64,000 nucleotides of DNA. It comes from Bacillus sp. A301a_S52 (GTDB taxonomy: Bacteria > Bacillota > Bacilli > Bacillales > Salisediminibacteriaceae). The notes beneath the pieces were generated by a model. It was not told the origin of the DNA. It did not search any database and saw nothing but the letters and a program-made list of their open reading frames with translations. The DNA lies in assembly GCA_024701455.1 (NCBI GenBank), contig JABXYP010000001.1, positions 190,001 to 254,000 on the forward strand, in the 5' to 3' direction. The first letter of the stretch is position 1; every line of letters begins with the position of its first letter. The position numbers were made by a program, and so were the translations under genes. Shown here one piece after another: positions 16,360 to 24,841 of this stretch.

Positions 16360-16426
16360 AAAATAATAATCCGCCAGTTTAATAGAGTTCAGGAAAAGGG
16401 GTTGGGATAAAACCCAGTAAAAAAAC

Positions 16427-16474
16427 AGAGAGGCACTCCTCCCAAAGCGTTTGGGCGGGTGTCTCTCTTTCTTT
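16427..16474 (+). terminator. Terminator of the acid-sugar operon
   Basis: AGAGAGGCAC...CCCAAA pairs with TTTGGGCGGGTGTCTCTCT over a GCG loop, followed by TTCTTTG. Confidence 0.75.
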
Positions 16475-16778
16475 GACCGAATATGTGTGAGTTGGCATAT
16501 CATTAAAAGTCTGATTAGTAGGATTTGAAAGTGCTTTATTTAATGGTACAGAATGAGTAAGTCATACAGAAATATATCTTATGATGAAACTCTTAAGTAA
16601 CCAAGGGAATTTTTCAATATGGGAGTACTTTCATCCCATAGACATTAAATAGATAACAGAAGGGAAGACACACTATATTAAACTTTCTTTTTTCTTAATG
16701 GATGTATTCTAGTGAGAAAATATTGTTTACATAACTAATTTGAGCAATTTAAGTAGTTTTTACAAGGAATAAACTTAA
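16475..16778. other. Intergenic stretch with nothing recognisable
   Basis: About 300 bp of AT-rich sequence between convergent genes; no reading frame with a ribosome site and no repeat found. Confidence 0.4.
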
Positions 16779-17648
16779 TCAGTTCGACTGCTTCACACTA
16801 AGTACGGTGATTGTAACTAGGATAAGGAGCATTCCCAGAAGTTGAATGGTGGTCAAGTGGTCTCCGAGAAGTAGAACGCCAAATAATGAAGCTGTCACTG
16901 GTTCTACCATAGCGACTATCGAAGCAGTTGACGGGGCAGTCAAGTGAATGCCAATCACATAGAATATAAATGAAATTCCAGCACCTACGACCCCTAATAA
17001 AAGAAACCATCCTATGTCGTTTGATGTCATCACACTAACGATTTCAGCACTATCCGTAAAAAGAAAAAGGATGAGACAAAATGAAAAAAAAGCAATAGTT
17101 AAGGTGCTCTGCGGCTTTCCGATAGAAGAGGCATTTTTGAATCCGAATATAAACAAGGCATAAAACAGACCAGCAGCGAGTCCTGCTGCCGCGCCTAGAT
17201 AACTCACTGAAATTGAATTGGTGTTGTAGGCACCTGTAAGCAGGATAACCCCCATAATTACACCGGAAATGCATCCCCATTTTAACCAAGTCGAACGTTC
17301 TATTCTTAGTAAAAAGGAGATTAAAAGGACGAACACAGGAGCGGTGTACATTAAAGTAGCAGCAACAGCAATGCTTGCTGCCTGAATACTGAAAGCATAG
17401 AAAGTGAAATTCCCAGCAACACCAACACCTGCTAATAGCGACCATATGTATAAACGAGGAGAGTACATCCAATTTTGGCTGAAGCGAAAGAGAAACCACG
17501 CGAAAAAAAATATGAATCCCACAGCTCCTCGATAAAGTGAAATCACCATCGGGTCCCAGCCCTTATTCATTAAGATATTGGCAATTCCGCCACTAATGCC
17601 CCAGCATATAGCGGCTAACATAACTAAACCAACACCTGCCACCCTCAT
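16779..17648 (-). CDS. EamA/DMT-family exporter
   Basis: A 289-residue membrane protein with ten predicted helices in two EamA repeats. The first half begins LVMLAAICWGISGGIANIL, with a LYRGAVGFIFF segment. The second half starts after residue 145 and includes a matching VVGAGISFIFYVIG and SIVAMVEPVTASLFGVLLLG (the duplicated EamA signature). GAGGAGG precedes ATG 17648. Such proteins export amino acids or metabolites; substrate unknown. It stands alone between convergent and divergent neighbours. Confidence 0.9.
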   Translation of the reverse strand: MRVAGVGLVMLAAICWGISGGIANILMNKGWDPMVISLYRGAVGFIFFFAWFLFRFSQNWMYSPRLYIWSLLAGVGVAGNFTFYAFSIQAASIAVAATLMYTAPVFVLLISFLLRIERSTWLKWGCISGVIMGVILLTGAYNTNSISVSYLGAAAGLAAGLFYALFIFGFKNASSIGKPQSTLTIAFFSFCLILFLFTDSAEIVSVMTSNDIGWFLLLGVVGAGISFIFYVIGIHLTAPSTASIVAMVEPVTASLFGVLLLGDHLTTIQLLGMLLILVTITVLSVKQSN

Positions 17649-18051
17649 CGTGACCTCCTCAATATAAGTAATAGTACGTATTTTGACTATCTATAAAAAA
17701 TCTAACGAGAACTTATTATAAAATTAAGAGCCAGGCAAATCTCTTATCTCACTCCTAATCAAACATAAGTTTTTAAAAAGGTCTTAACGGTTATTCCTTC
17801 AAATTCTTATATCTAAACCTAAAGCTGTTTGCCTGCAAGCGTATAGAATATAAAGTAAAGGATGGAGTTTTGATAGTGAAATTAGGAAGGGGAAGGAACG
17901 GAAAATTAACCATTGCTCTAAATTATGTAAGTGAGTTATCTGGAACTTTAGGTAGTGGCAAAGGGTTAATCTTTTAGAAATTACATGTCTTCTACTGCGA
18001 TGAAACTGGCGGGAGTAAAGAGGAAAGTCTCGTTCACGACTTATCTATTAT
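17649..18051. other. Intergenic stretch, EamA promoter side
   Basis: Presumably contains the exporter's promoter. A 34-codon GTG frame at 17878 (beginning MKLGRGRNGKL) follows no good ribosome site and is not called. Confidence 0.35.
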
Positions 18052-18444
18052 TTACTCCGTTTCATCAAGGATATGAATGGAAAAGCTATTTTCATATATA
18101 ATTACCCAAATTTTTGTCTCCTCTTTAATGAACGTAAAGTTCCCTCCCATTCGTTCTTCTTTGAGTTGTTTCCAACCAGACTCTTCAATTTTTTCAATAT
18201 AGGACATAGGTGGATAAAGACCTTGTTGTCCTCCAATTCCATTTAGTTTATAAAAAACAGATTCTTTAATTTTTTGATTGTTTGCCTCTCCACTTGTGAT
18301 CTCAGCATTTTTAGGAACTGGCATTTGGTCATGTATCTGTGAGGCTTTGTATCCGACTTGGCCATTATATATATTTGCACATGCGTCAAATATAATAAGG
18401 AAAGGTAAGATTAATAAAAAGATTGCCATCTTGCTAGAAACCAT
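18052..18444 (-). CDS. Conserved hypothetical lipoprotein-like protein
   Basis: A 130-residue protein with an N-terminal hydrophobic helix (MAIFLLILPFLIIFDAC) ending at a cysteine. The lipobox is imperfect (FDAC instead of LxGC or LxAC), so lipidation is uncertain. The mature part carries QMPVPKNAEI, then KLNGIGGQQGLYPPMSYI, GWKQLKEERMGG and a short beta-rich C-terminus. It resembles small Bacillus lipoproteins of unknown role. ATG 18444 has GGAG at suitable distance. It is isolated, with no operon partner. Confidence 0.55.
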   Translation of the reverse strand: MVSSKMAIFLLILPFLIIFDACANIYNGQVGYKASQIHDQMPVPKNAEITSGEANNQKIKESVFYKLNGIGGQQGLYPPMSYIEKIEESGWKQLKEERMGGNFTFIKEETKIWVIIYENSFSIHILDETE

Positions 18445-18816
18445 AAAGATCACTCCATGTCATAATGACTCAATTTTAGAGCTAGAAATTACAGCTTCCT
18501 ATATAAAGTAAATCTTTTAAAATTGAAAATCTACCCAGATCCTTCTTTGGTAACTTCAAGTAAAGAATGATTTCTGTGGCTCCTATTGGTACCAGAGGCT
18601 ATTATGACCAGCGACAGCGTTTACTTTCTAGCTAACAAAGCCTATATGACTGATTTTGATTCCATTAGTATTTCTAAACTATCACGTTTGAAAAAGAGGA
18701 ATATGAATAAATTACTAAAATGAGTATTGAAAGATAGGGGTATTAGATCAGTTCTTATAAATCAAGGAGGCCTCTTTACTCCCATGGAGCAGGTAGGTTT
18801 TTTTGGGGGCTCTAAA
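18445..18816. other. Intergenic stretch with a short unassigned frame
   Basis: A plus-strand frame from ATG near 18606 reads MTSDSVYFLANKAYMTDFDS and stops after 40 codons. The YFLANKAY stretch vaguely recalls a DDE transposase region, but the lack of a ribosome site and of supporting sequence prevents a call. Confidence 0.25.
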
Positions 18817-18987
18817 CTATTGTGATTTTATCTGTTTATAGATAAAATAGCCTGCACCTATGAATAAAATAAATCCACCAGTAAAACCAATTGCAGTAGC
18901 GTGTTCAAAATCGTGTCGCAAAAAGCCACCAATCATGAAAAATATACTAGATAGAATTAATAATAAAACAGTAAAACGTCTGTACAT
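18817..18987 (-). CDS. Small two-helix membrane protein (56 aa)
   Basis: The product begins MYRRFTVLLLILSSIFFMIGG, has a short loop with RHDFEHA, then a second helix (TGGFILFIGAGYFIY) and a basic tail. The ribosome site GGAAG lies about 10 bases before ATG 18987 and is weak. A positive N-terminus and two helices suggest both ends in the cytoplasm. Family unknown. Confidence 0.45.
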   Translation of the reverse strand: MYRRFTVLLLILSSIFFMIGGFLRHDFEHATAIGFTGGFILFIGAGYFIYKQIKSQ

Positions 18988-19331
18988 GATTTATCACTTC
19001 TTCCAAATTACTAATTAACGCCAAGCAACACCAATATAGGCTGTTATTGAACCTGAAAATCTCCTCAATCCCGCAAACGAACAAGTCATATAACCAGTCC
19101 CCATTGTTAGAACACTATTCAAGGCATATACCTAAGTGAATATTGTAGCTACTTCTCATGCTGTGAGCAGGTATGCCAAGAATCACAGACAGTACGGCGA
19201 TTGATCCCTAGTTCTTTCACCATTAATAATCAAATAAAAAAACTTACATAGAGGTGTTTTAAATACTTTTGTGACTATATGTCTTTCTCTTGTTGTTAAT
19301 AAATGTCCAATCTTGTTAAGTCTGCTAGTAT
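18988..19331. other. Intergenic stretch with nothing recognisable
   Basis: No frame with ribosome site, no repeat and no stem longer than 8 bp was found. Confidence 0.35.
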
Positions 19332-19514
19332 TCAGTTTTTCTTCTTCATCTCAATAATATTAGCTAGAATGACTAATAAAATGACAATTTGAATAAATTG
19401 AATGATAACGTTTAAAAAAGGATCATTTAGATACATATACAAGGAAGGAAATATAAACATACCTATAAATCCGAAAACGAGTAATGCGATAATAATTAAA
19501 AAAAGTTTAGTCAT
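19332..19514 (-). CDS. Small two-helix membrane protein (60 aa)
   Basis: Begins MTKLFLIIIALLVFGFIGMF, with a short loop (YLNDPF) and a second helix around IIQFIQIVILLVILAN, then a charged tail EMKKKN. AAAGGA stands eight bases before ATG 19514. Function unknown. Confidence 0.5.
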   Translation of the reverse strand: MTKLFLIIIALLVFGFIGMFIFPSLYMYLNDPFLNVIIQFIQIVILLVILANIIEMKKKN

Positions 19515-19720
19515 AGTTTCTATCCTTTCATTTTAAAAAGAATAAAGTAATAATAGATCGTTCATATAAATTTGTCAAAAAAGGATTTTAAAGAAAAACA
19601 AAGTAAAATTTACATGTGAGGAGTTGTAGATTTCTATTCTTAATATATGGTCACATTTGGAGATTGATATAAACTATTTGTATTGATAAATTTGAATAAA
19701 TTATTTTAGGAGGTTTTTTT

Positions 19721-20611
19721 ATGAATAAAATACTATTTTTCCCTTTGATAATTCTACTATTTTTAACAACCACTTCAGTGGTTTCGGCAAGTGAAGGATT
19801 ATCTATTGAACAGATTAATAACCTTACGTATGAAGAAAAAGATGTATTATTGCAAGAGCAAGGGTTTAGTAAAGAAGAACTTGAAAAATTAAATTTACAT
19901 ATCAAAGATGATCTCTTACTTAACGGCGGGCAAAAGGTAGAAAGTGAACTTGTGATTGAAAGGTCTTATATTGATATAGATGGAAATGAATATTCATATG
20001 AAGATTATAGCAAGGAAGAAATTAGTCAAGCTAGAACAAGGGATTTAAAAGAATTTATTGATGAACTAGATGTTAGTGACGAAATGGGTTCATTTGGCTA
20101 TGATGAAGAAGTTGATGACATATGGTCTGGGCACCTTACAGTTGCTAAGACAGGAGAGACAAGCAACCATTATATTTACACTGTTTACAATGACTACAAT
20201 TATAGTAGTAGGGCTAACTTTACATTTACTGATCGAATAGCTAATGCTTGGCAAGTGGAACTAACCCCTCGTGCATCTAATGGAGTAGATGTTTCTTCTT
20301 GGGCAATAGCGATGGTCAGTGGTGAATTGTGGGATAGAAATTCATTTGCTTGGGAATTTGAACCTGTACCATATGGTCTAGATGTAAGTTATGATTTGAG
20401 TACTCATAGCTCTCAAAATCTTGGATTTAGCTATGATTTATTAGCTCATAAAGATAACGAAACTCATAGAACAGCAGTATACAGCACGTATGTTCACCCT
20501 TGGACTCCGACATTTTTTGATTTCACTATTGGAGCTGGTTCTATTAGTGTGGGGGGCACAAACCTTAAAGATGTATGGAACTTAGCCGTATATTTTAATA
20601 TTGGTGAGTAA
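19721..20611 (+). CDS. Secreted protein of unknown function
   Basis: A 296-residue exported protein. The signal peptide is MNKILFFPLIILLFLTTTSVVSAS with a VSA-S cleavage site near residue 23. The mature N-terminus is acidic and helical (SIEQINNLTYEEKDVLLQEQ), while residues from about 130 on are rich in aromatic and beta-type sequence (SNHYIYTVYNDYNYSSRANF, WELT-like strands). GGAGG precedes ATG 19721. The acidic, lysine-poor exterior fits a protein living in salty or alkaline surroundings. The ending THxW...GxGSISVGG weakly recalls the secreted gene at 34423, so both may be of one broad type. No cysteine and no catalytic motif is visible. Confidence 0.6.
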   Translation: MNKILFFPLIILLFLTTTSVVSASEGLSIEQINNLTYEEKDVLLQEQGFSKEELEKLNLHIKDDLLLNGGQKVESELVIERSYIDIDGNEYSYEDYSKEEISQARTRDLKEFIDELDVSDEMGSFGYDEEVDDIWSGHLTVAKTGETSNHYIYTVYNDYNYSSRANFTFTDRIANAWQVELTPRASNGVDVSSWAIAMVSGELWDRNSFAWEFEPVPYGLDVSYDLSTHSSQNLGFSYDLLAHKDNETHRTAVYSTYVHPWTPTFFDFTIGAGSISVGGTNLKDVWNLAVYFNIGE

Positions 20612-21009
20612 ATTTTTATCCAATTCAGTTGTTTTATTAACACTTATTTAAGTTCTGATTCAGAAGCTATCATTAGAACTAGAAAAACTTCAATTTTAAA
20701 ATTAACTCATGAAACTGTGCATAAATTACGAAATGGAGAAAGGGACTTTCAACCTCTTTCTCTTTACTAAATTAACATAGATATTAAGATCAATAGTCGT
20801 TTTCTTGTTTAGCTTTTCAAAGATAGTTCAAATACTAGTACAGTTACCTTTTGAAATCTATTTAATTCAAAGTTTTGCACGAAGGCTTTTATCTTTGTTC
20901 ACTCTTTAATGTATTACAGTCAAAAACAGTTCTGTTTGAGTTGATTTCATAATAATGTTTTAAAAACAATGACACGAATAACATGAAATGAATTTATTTA
21001 ATATGCGGA
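20612..21009. other. Intergenic stretch with a weak terminator
   Basis: GAGAAAG...CTTTCTC at about 20733-20761 is followed by TTTAC and may terminate the secreted protein gene. Otherwise no feature is seen before the repeats at 21010. Confidence 0.4.
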
Positions 21010-21107
21010 TGATAAAACGAACCTTCAATCAGGACATTGGCGTTCGTTATCTTACCTCTTTTCTCTATTTGAGCAGGGAGGTTTACGGACGGTTATCTGT
21101 AATAAAA
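21010..21107 (-). repeat. Structured interspersed repeat family 1, copy B (shortened)
   Basis: In minus orientation it starts TTTATTACAGATAACCGTCCGT, ends TCCTGATTGAAGGTTCGTTTT, and has the CTCAAATAGAGAA arm. It lacks the middle segment with ACTCAACTACC that the other copies share. It abuts a family 2 repeat at 21110. Confidence 0.7.
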
Positions 21108-21109
21108 AG

Positions 21110-21242
21110 GGACTGAAACGTAAGACGGCGACTCCTGGAGGATGAAGTGCAGTCTGAAGATCCACTTTTGCAGGTGACTTTTTCGCAAAAGTTAGCTGAA
21201 GACAAGCCCTTGGGAAAGCGTCCGTCTGTAGCAGAGACCATT
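21110..21242. repeat. Interspersed repeat family 2, copy 2
   Basis: Shares with 8092-8216 the order GGCGACTCCTGGAGGA, AGTCTGAAGATCCA, TGAAGACAAGCCC and GGAAAGCGTCC. Contains a central pairing TTTTGC...GCAAAA. It resembles the known Bacillaceae intergenic repeat of this type. Confidence 0.65.
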
Positions 21243-21261
21243 ATTTGAAAGGAGAGGTGAC

Positions 21262-21441
21262 ATGATCGGATTTTTTATTGTGCTTTTTTCCATTTGGCTA
21301 TGTAGCTTTTTAATTGCGAGGGGGTTTAGCTTATTAGGAGGGAAGCGGCGTCCTTTTGCAAAAACGTATTGGAAAAATGATTTAGGGATAACAGGTGGCC
21401 AGGCGTTTATTATGACGATTACCTTAGTTCTATTAAGTTAA
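21262..21441 (+). CDS. Small two-helix membrane protein (59 aa)
   Basis: AAAGGAGAGG precedes ATG 21262 by the usual spacing. The product starts MIGFFIVLFSIWLCSFLIAR, then a positively charged loop (GGKRRPFAKTYWKND) and a second helix (GGQAFIMTITLVLLS). It stands directly behind the two interspersed repeats. Not a recognised family. Confidence 0.55.
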   Translation: MIGFFIVLFSIWLCSFLIARGFSLLGGKRRPFAKTYWKNDLGITGGQAFIMTITLVLLS

Positions 21442-21587
21442 AGTAGTGCCGTTATACTTTGTTAGCTTATAGTTTAATAACTTCCCATCTTTTGCTGTCC
21501 GTGGCCTCAAAACGTCAACATTTACCCCTAAGCTTTAAAACTAGCACCCAGTGCAATGGCTGTCTAAATGACCAGCTAAATAAAGCA

Positions 21588-21625
21588 ACTCAGAGCGACC
21601 CCATTGATTGGAAGGCGCTCTGAGT
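21588..21625 (-). terminator. Terminator of the ROK repressor gene
   Basis: ACTCAGAGCG pairs perfectly with CGCTCTGAGT over an 18-nt loop. On the minus strand it is followed by TGCTTTATTT, suiting the ROK gene ending at 21702. Confidence 0.65.
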
Positions 21626-21701
21626 GTTTCAACGCAGATGCTGTTTATCCCATTTTCGTTGTCAGCTTTATCATACAAGTAAGCCTCCAATGAGGAAGTG
21701 T

Positions 21702-22910
21702 TCACTCAATCATTTGCAGTGAGTTCGCCATGATCTCATCGTATTGAGAGCTATCGATGTAAAGGTCATCAATATTAAGGAAATCACGGATACCTAAGGC
21801 GCAAGCGCCGATGACACAAGCACTTTTGCCGACATGGGAGACTTTTAGAGTGCTGTAATTGTTCATTTTTGACTGAAGGCGCTCGATTAAAGCGGCCTCA
21901 AGATCATCTATGATGGTTGTTAAACCGCTGTTAATAACGATTGACTCCGGGTTGTATATATTGAGAATATTGTTCAGACCAATGGCGAGGTTATCGAGAT
22001 GTTCCTGAACGGCTGTGATGGTAAGGTCGTCTTCTGATTTGTAAAGCTCTTCAAGCTCTGACAGGGTCACTTGTCCTTTTTCCTGTCCTTTCCCAACACG
22101 TGCTAGCAATGCTTTTTCCGAGGCATAAAGCTCCCAGCATCCCCTATTACCACAATTGCATTGAAGGCCATTTTTTTCAATAATCATATGGCCCACTTCC
22201 CCAGCAAATCCATGAAATCCTTTGAAAATATCATTATTATTTACAAGGCCCAGTCCAATGCCAGAATACGTACTAATTGAGATTAAGTTGTCTGTTTCCT
22301 TTTGGAACGTGTATTCAGCATAGGCACAAAGGTTCGTACTGTTTTCAGTAATGACCCGAACATCAAGAATGTCTTCGAAGTAAGCTTTAATCGAACAGTT
22401 GGACCATTGGTGCTGGGGGATGAAGGCGATTTTTTCATCTTTTGAGACAATCCCATGGACACCGAAAACAATGTTAGCGAGCCCGTACTGTGATGCTTTG
22501 ATAATTTCCAACTCCTGATACTTCTTAATATGGGTGAGACAGGTTTTCATAACAGAATCAAAGTCGTTATCGTTAATAGCGACGATGTCATTATGAATGG
22601 GATAGCCGTTTAGATCACTTAAGAGAAAGTTAATGTGATGGGTATCGATGTCTATTCCTAAGAAATAGGCAGATTGGGCAATTAACGTCAGTTTCAACGG
22701 GCGCCTACCTGAGGTTGTAGCATGCACCACTTTTTCTTCGGAGATGAGTCCGTCGTCCAGTAGCGATTTCACTTGGGCGGAGGTGGTCACTTTATTTAAT
22801 GTCGTAATCTTTGAAAGTTCTGAACGGGAAATACGTCGATTTCGAATAATTTCTTCTAAAATCTTCTTCCTATTTTTATCTTTAATGAATTTAGATGCTT
22901 TTACTTCCAT
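21702..22910 (-). CDS. ROK-family (XylR-like) repressor of the uronate island
   Basis: A 402-residue ROK regulator. The N-terminal winged helix (ISRSELSKITTLNKVTTSAQ) binds DNA, and the C-terminal half is the ROK sugar-kinase fold. GFHGFAGEVGHMII leads to the zinc site CNCGNRGCWELYAS (CxCGxxGCxE). AGGGGAC precedes ATG 22910. It is divergent from the TRAP-uronate operon and faces an inverted repeat GTTAGT-7-ACTAAC (23010-23028) close to the XylR operator. It is probably released by a uronic acid or glycoside. Confidence 0.88.
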   Translation of the reverse strand: MEVKASKFIKDKNRKKILEEIIRNRRISRSELSKITTLNKVTTSAQVKSLLDDGLISEEKVVHATTSGRRPLKLTLIAQSAYFLGIDIDTHHINFLLSDLNGYPIHNDIVAINDNDFDSVMKTCLTHIKKYQELEIIKASQYGLANIVFGVHGIVSKDEKIAFIPQHQWSNCSIKAYFEDILDVRVITENSTNLCAYAEYTFQKETDNLISISTYSGIGLGLVNNNDIFKGFHGFAGEVGHMIIEKNGLQCNCGNRGCWELYASEKALLARVGKGQEKGQVTLSELEELYKSEDDLTITAVQEHLDNLAIGLNNILNIYNPESIVINSGLTTIIDDLEAALIERLQSKMNNYSTLKVSHVGKSACVIGACALGIRDFLNIDDLYIDSSQYDEIMANSLQMIE

Positions 22911-22960
22911 TGTTTAGTCCCCTCAGTTCATAAAATTGTTAGAAATAAAAATTAATAATT

Positions 22961-22974
22961 TGAAAGCGGTTGCT
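22961..22974 (+). promoter_or_regulatory. CcpA cre site overlapping the dctP -35
   Basis: TGAAAGCGGTTGCT matches the cre consensus (TGWAANCGNTNWCA) at all but the last position. It overlaps the -35 hexamer TTGCTT (22970-22975). CcpA binding would repress the island in the presence of preferred sugars. Confidence 0.6.
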
Positions 22975-22998
22975 TTTAATTATAACCCTTGCTATAAT
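22970..22998 (+). promoter_or_regulatory. Promoter of the glucuronate island
   Basis: TTGCTT (22970-22975) and TATAAT (22993-22998) with 17-bp spacing, upstream of dctP. The operator at 23010 lies just downstream of the -10. Confidence 0.65.
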
Positions 22999-23009
22999 CT
23001 AAATCAATA

Positions 23010-23028
23010 GTTAGTTAAGTGGACTAAC
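23010..23028. promoter_or_regulatory. ROK/XylR-type operator
   Basis: GTTAGTTAAGTGGACTAAC is an inverted repeat with 6-bp arms (GTTAGT/ACTAAC), in the position where repressor bound to it would block transcription. It resembles B. subtilis XylR operators (GTTxGTTT...AAACxxAC). Confidence 0.55.
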
Positions 23029-23053
23029 AATTAAAATTAAAGGGGGAAATAGT

Positions 23054-24121
23054 ATGAAAAAGTCTTTGCTTACAGCGTTATCTTTATCGACACTTATAGT
23101 GCTTGCAGCCTGCGGTAATGATAATGTCAATGACGAAAATGAAAGCGTAAACACAGATGGTGGCAACAATGCTACTGAAGAAAACAATGGTAATAACAAT
23201 ACAGCAAACGTAGAAAGCGAGTCTTTCAGATTAGGTCACAATTTGGCTGAGGATCATCCTGTTCACCTTGGCTTAGCGAATTTTGCCGAGATTGTAGAAG
23301 AAGAATCAGGTGGTGCCATGACCATCGAGATTTTCCCTAACGCTGTTCTAGGTGATGAGCGTGAAGTGCTTGAGCAAGTTCAAGTCGGAGGCGTTGACAT
23401 GACGAAGGTGAGTGCAGGAGCACTAGAGAACTTCTCATCGGCTTATTCAGCGTTTAGTTTACCGTATGTCTTTGCTGACGAAGATCATTTTTTCGAATCA
23501 ATGGCATCTGAGGCTGTTCAGGATCTCTATATGGATACTGAGGACGAGGGTTTTATCGGGTTAACTTGGTATGATTCTGGAGCACGTAGCTTTTATACAC
23601 GTGACACACCGATTATGCATCCAGACGATCTTCAAGGATTGAGAATTCGCGTGATGGATAGTCAGACTCAGATTGATATGTTGGAGGCAATGGGTGGAGC
23701 GCCGACACCAATGCCTTATGGTGAAATTTATACAGCACTTCAACAAGGCGTTGTGGATGGTGCCGAGAGTAATCCAACAGCATTGACAACAGGCCAACAT
23801 GGCGAAGTGGCGAAAGCGTTCTCATTCGATGAGCATACGCGTATTCCAGACATGCTTGTGATGAGCAGTAGTACTTGGAACGGTCTGTCTTCTGATCAAC
23901 AGGACATCTTAAGTGATGCCGCTGCCCGTTCAACAGAGTATCAGATTGAGGTGTGGGCTGATGCCATTGATGAAGCAATGGAGGAAGCTGAAGAAATGGG
24001 TGTAGAATTCTACTATCCAGAGCAGGAGGCGTTCTTTGAAGCTGTTCAACCAGTCCATGAGAAGTACCGTGAAGATGAAAAGATTGCAACGTTATTAGAT
24101 GCGTTTGAAGCATTAAGATAG
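23054..24121 (+). CDS. dctP: TRAP transporter substrate-binding lipoprotein DctP
   Basis: A 355-residue lipoprotein. The signal peptide ends in LIVLAAC with lipidated Cys20, followed by an Asn/Glu-rich linker to residue 55. The DctP fold follows: RLGHNLAEDHPVHLGL, FPNAVLGDEREVLEQVQVGG, PDDLQGLRIRVMDS (the conserved arginine that binds the substrate carboxylate) and GEIYTALQQGVVDGAE. First gene of the island, with GGGGG ribosome site. It is anchored outside the membrane and captures an acid sugar, most likely D-glucuronate or a glucuronide, to judge from the downstream genes. Confidence 0.92.
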   Translation: MKKSLLTALSLSTLIVLAACGNDNVNDENESVNTDGGNNATEENNGNNNTANVESESFRLGHNLAEDHPVHLGLANFAEIVEEESGGAMTIEIFPNAVLGDEREVLEQVQVGGVDMTKVSAGALENFSSAYSAFSLPYVFADEDHFFESMASEAVQDLYMDTEDEGFIGLTWYDSGARSFYTRDTPIMHPDDLQGLRIRVMDSQTQIDMLEAMGGAPTPMPYGEIYTALQQGVVDGAESNPTALTTGQHGEVAKAFSFDEHTRIPDMLVMSSSTWNGLSSDQQDILSDAAARSTEYQIEVWADAIDEAMEEAEEMGVEFYYPEQEAFFEAVQPVHEKYREDEKIATLLDAFEALR

Positions 24122-24214
24122 GTTATCTAGCATTATAAAGTAAGCGCTTTCTAAGATTGCGATACTGAACTAAGTGTCATGGCCATTATTGAACAAGATT
24201 TTACGTCGTCTTGT

Positions 24215-24250
24215 ATTTACCGGTGGCAGCGTTATTAGCCACCGGTAAAT
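24215..24250 (+). promoter_or_regulatory. Intercistronic hairpin between dctP and dctQ
   Basis: ATTTACCGGTGGC pairs perfectly with GCCACCGGTAAAT over a 10-nt loop without a following T-run. Such a hairpin would protect the 3' end of dctP mRNA and lower expression of the following genes, as often seen for binding proteins. Confidence 0.6.
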
Positions 24251-24301
24251 GAAGGGATAAAGGGCGTTTGGAAAATAAGAAACAGAAAAGGAATGAGGCT
24301 A

Positions 24302-24838
24302 ATGGTAAGAGCCTTAGCACGATTTAAATCCACGCTGAATTATATGGTTATGATTATTGCGTCCATACTGACAACGATTCTTGTATTCGGAGCTATCTGG
24401 CAGGTGTTCAGCCGTTATGTGCTCGGTGCACCGAGTACTTTTACTGAAGAGTTGCTTCGTTTTCTATTAATCTGGGTAGCCTTTCTTGGTGCCACCTATG
24501 CATTTGGTAGTAATCAACATTTAGCCATTGTTTTTCTGAAAAACAAACTCACCGGCAAAAAAGGTGTGAGCTTACAAATCGTCATTGATGTCATTGTGAT
24601 CATCTTTATTTTTACGATCCTCGTTCGCGGAGGATATGCCATTGTAGACTCGACAATGGGACAGCTGTCACCGATTCTTCGCTGGCCAATGGGTGTTATT
24701 TATGCCATTTTACCGATTTCAGGCGTGCTGATGATTTTTTATCAATTGATCAATATAATGGAGCGTTCAAAGGGATACAAGGTTGAAGAAAATGAAGACA
24801 TAGCTGTCCTGGGTTCTCCAGATGACCGGGAGGTGTAA
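24302..24838 (+). CDS. dctQ: TRAP transporter small permease DctQ
   Basis: A small permease of about 178 residues with four helices: YMVMIIASILTTILVFGAIW, a second around LLRFLLIWVAFLGATYAFG (the DctQ signature with E-x-x-x-R-F and W), the third from IVIDVIVIIFIFTILVRGG, and the last near MGVIYAILPISGVLMIFYQ. Start: ATG 24302 or the in-frame ATG 24293; the latter is too close to AAAAGGA. It overlaps nothing and is followed 3 bp later by dctM. Confidence 0.88.
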   Translation: MVRALARFKSTLNYMVMIIASILTTILVFGAIWQVFSRYVLGAPSTFTEELLRFLLIWVAFLGATYAFGSNQHLAIVFLKNKLTGKKGVSLQIVIDVIVIIFIFTILVRGGYAIVDSTMGQLSPILRWPMGVIYAILPISGVLMIFYQLINIMERSKGYKVEENEDIAVLGSPDDREV

Positions 24839-24841
24839 ACA

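Noticed and set aside
17050..17499. A 149-codon frame opposite the EamA exporter gene
   Set aside because: It lies in another frame of a well-supported membrane protein gene and is rich in Cys/Phe/Ser, as shadow frames of hydrophobic genes are.
23613..24113. A 166-codon minus-strand frame within dctP
   Set aside because: Shadow of the TRAP binding protein; very His/Leu/Pro rich, no ribosome site.
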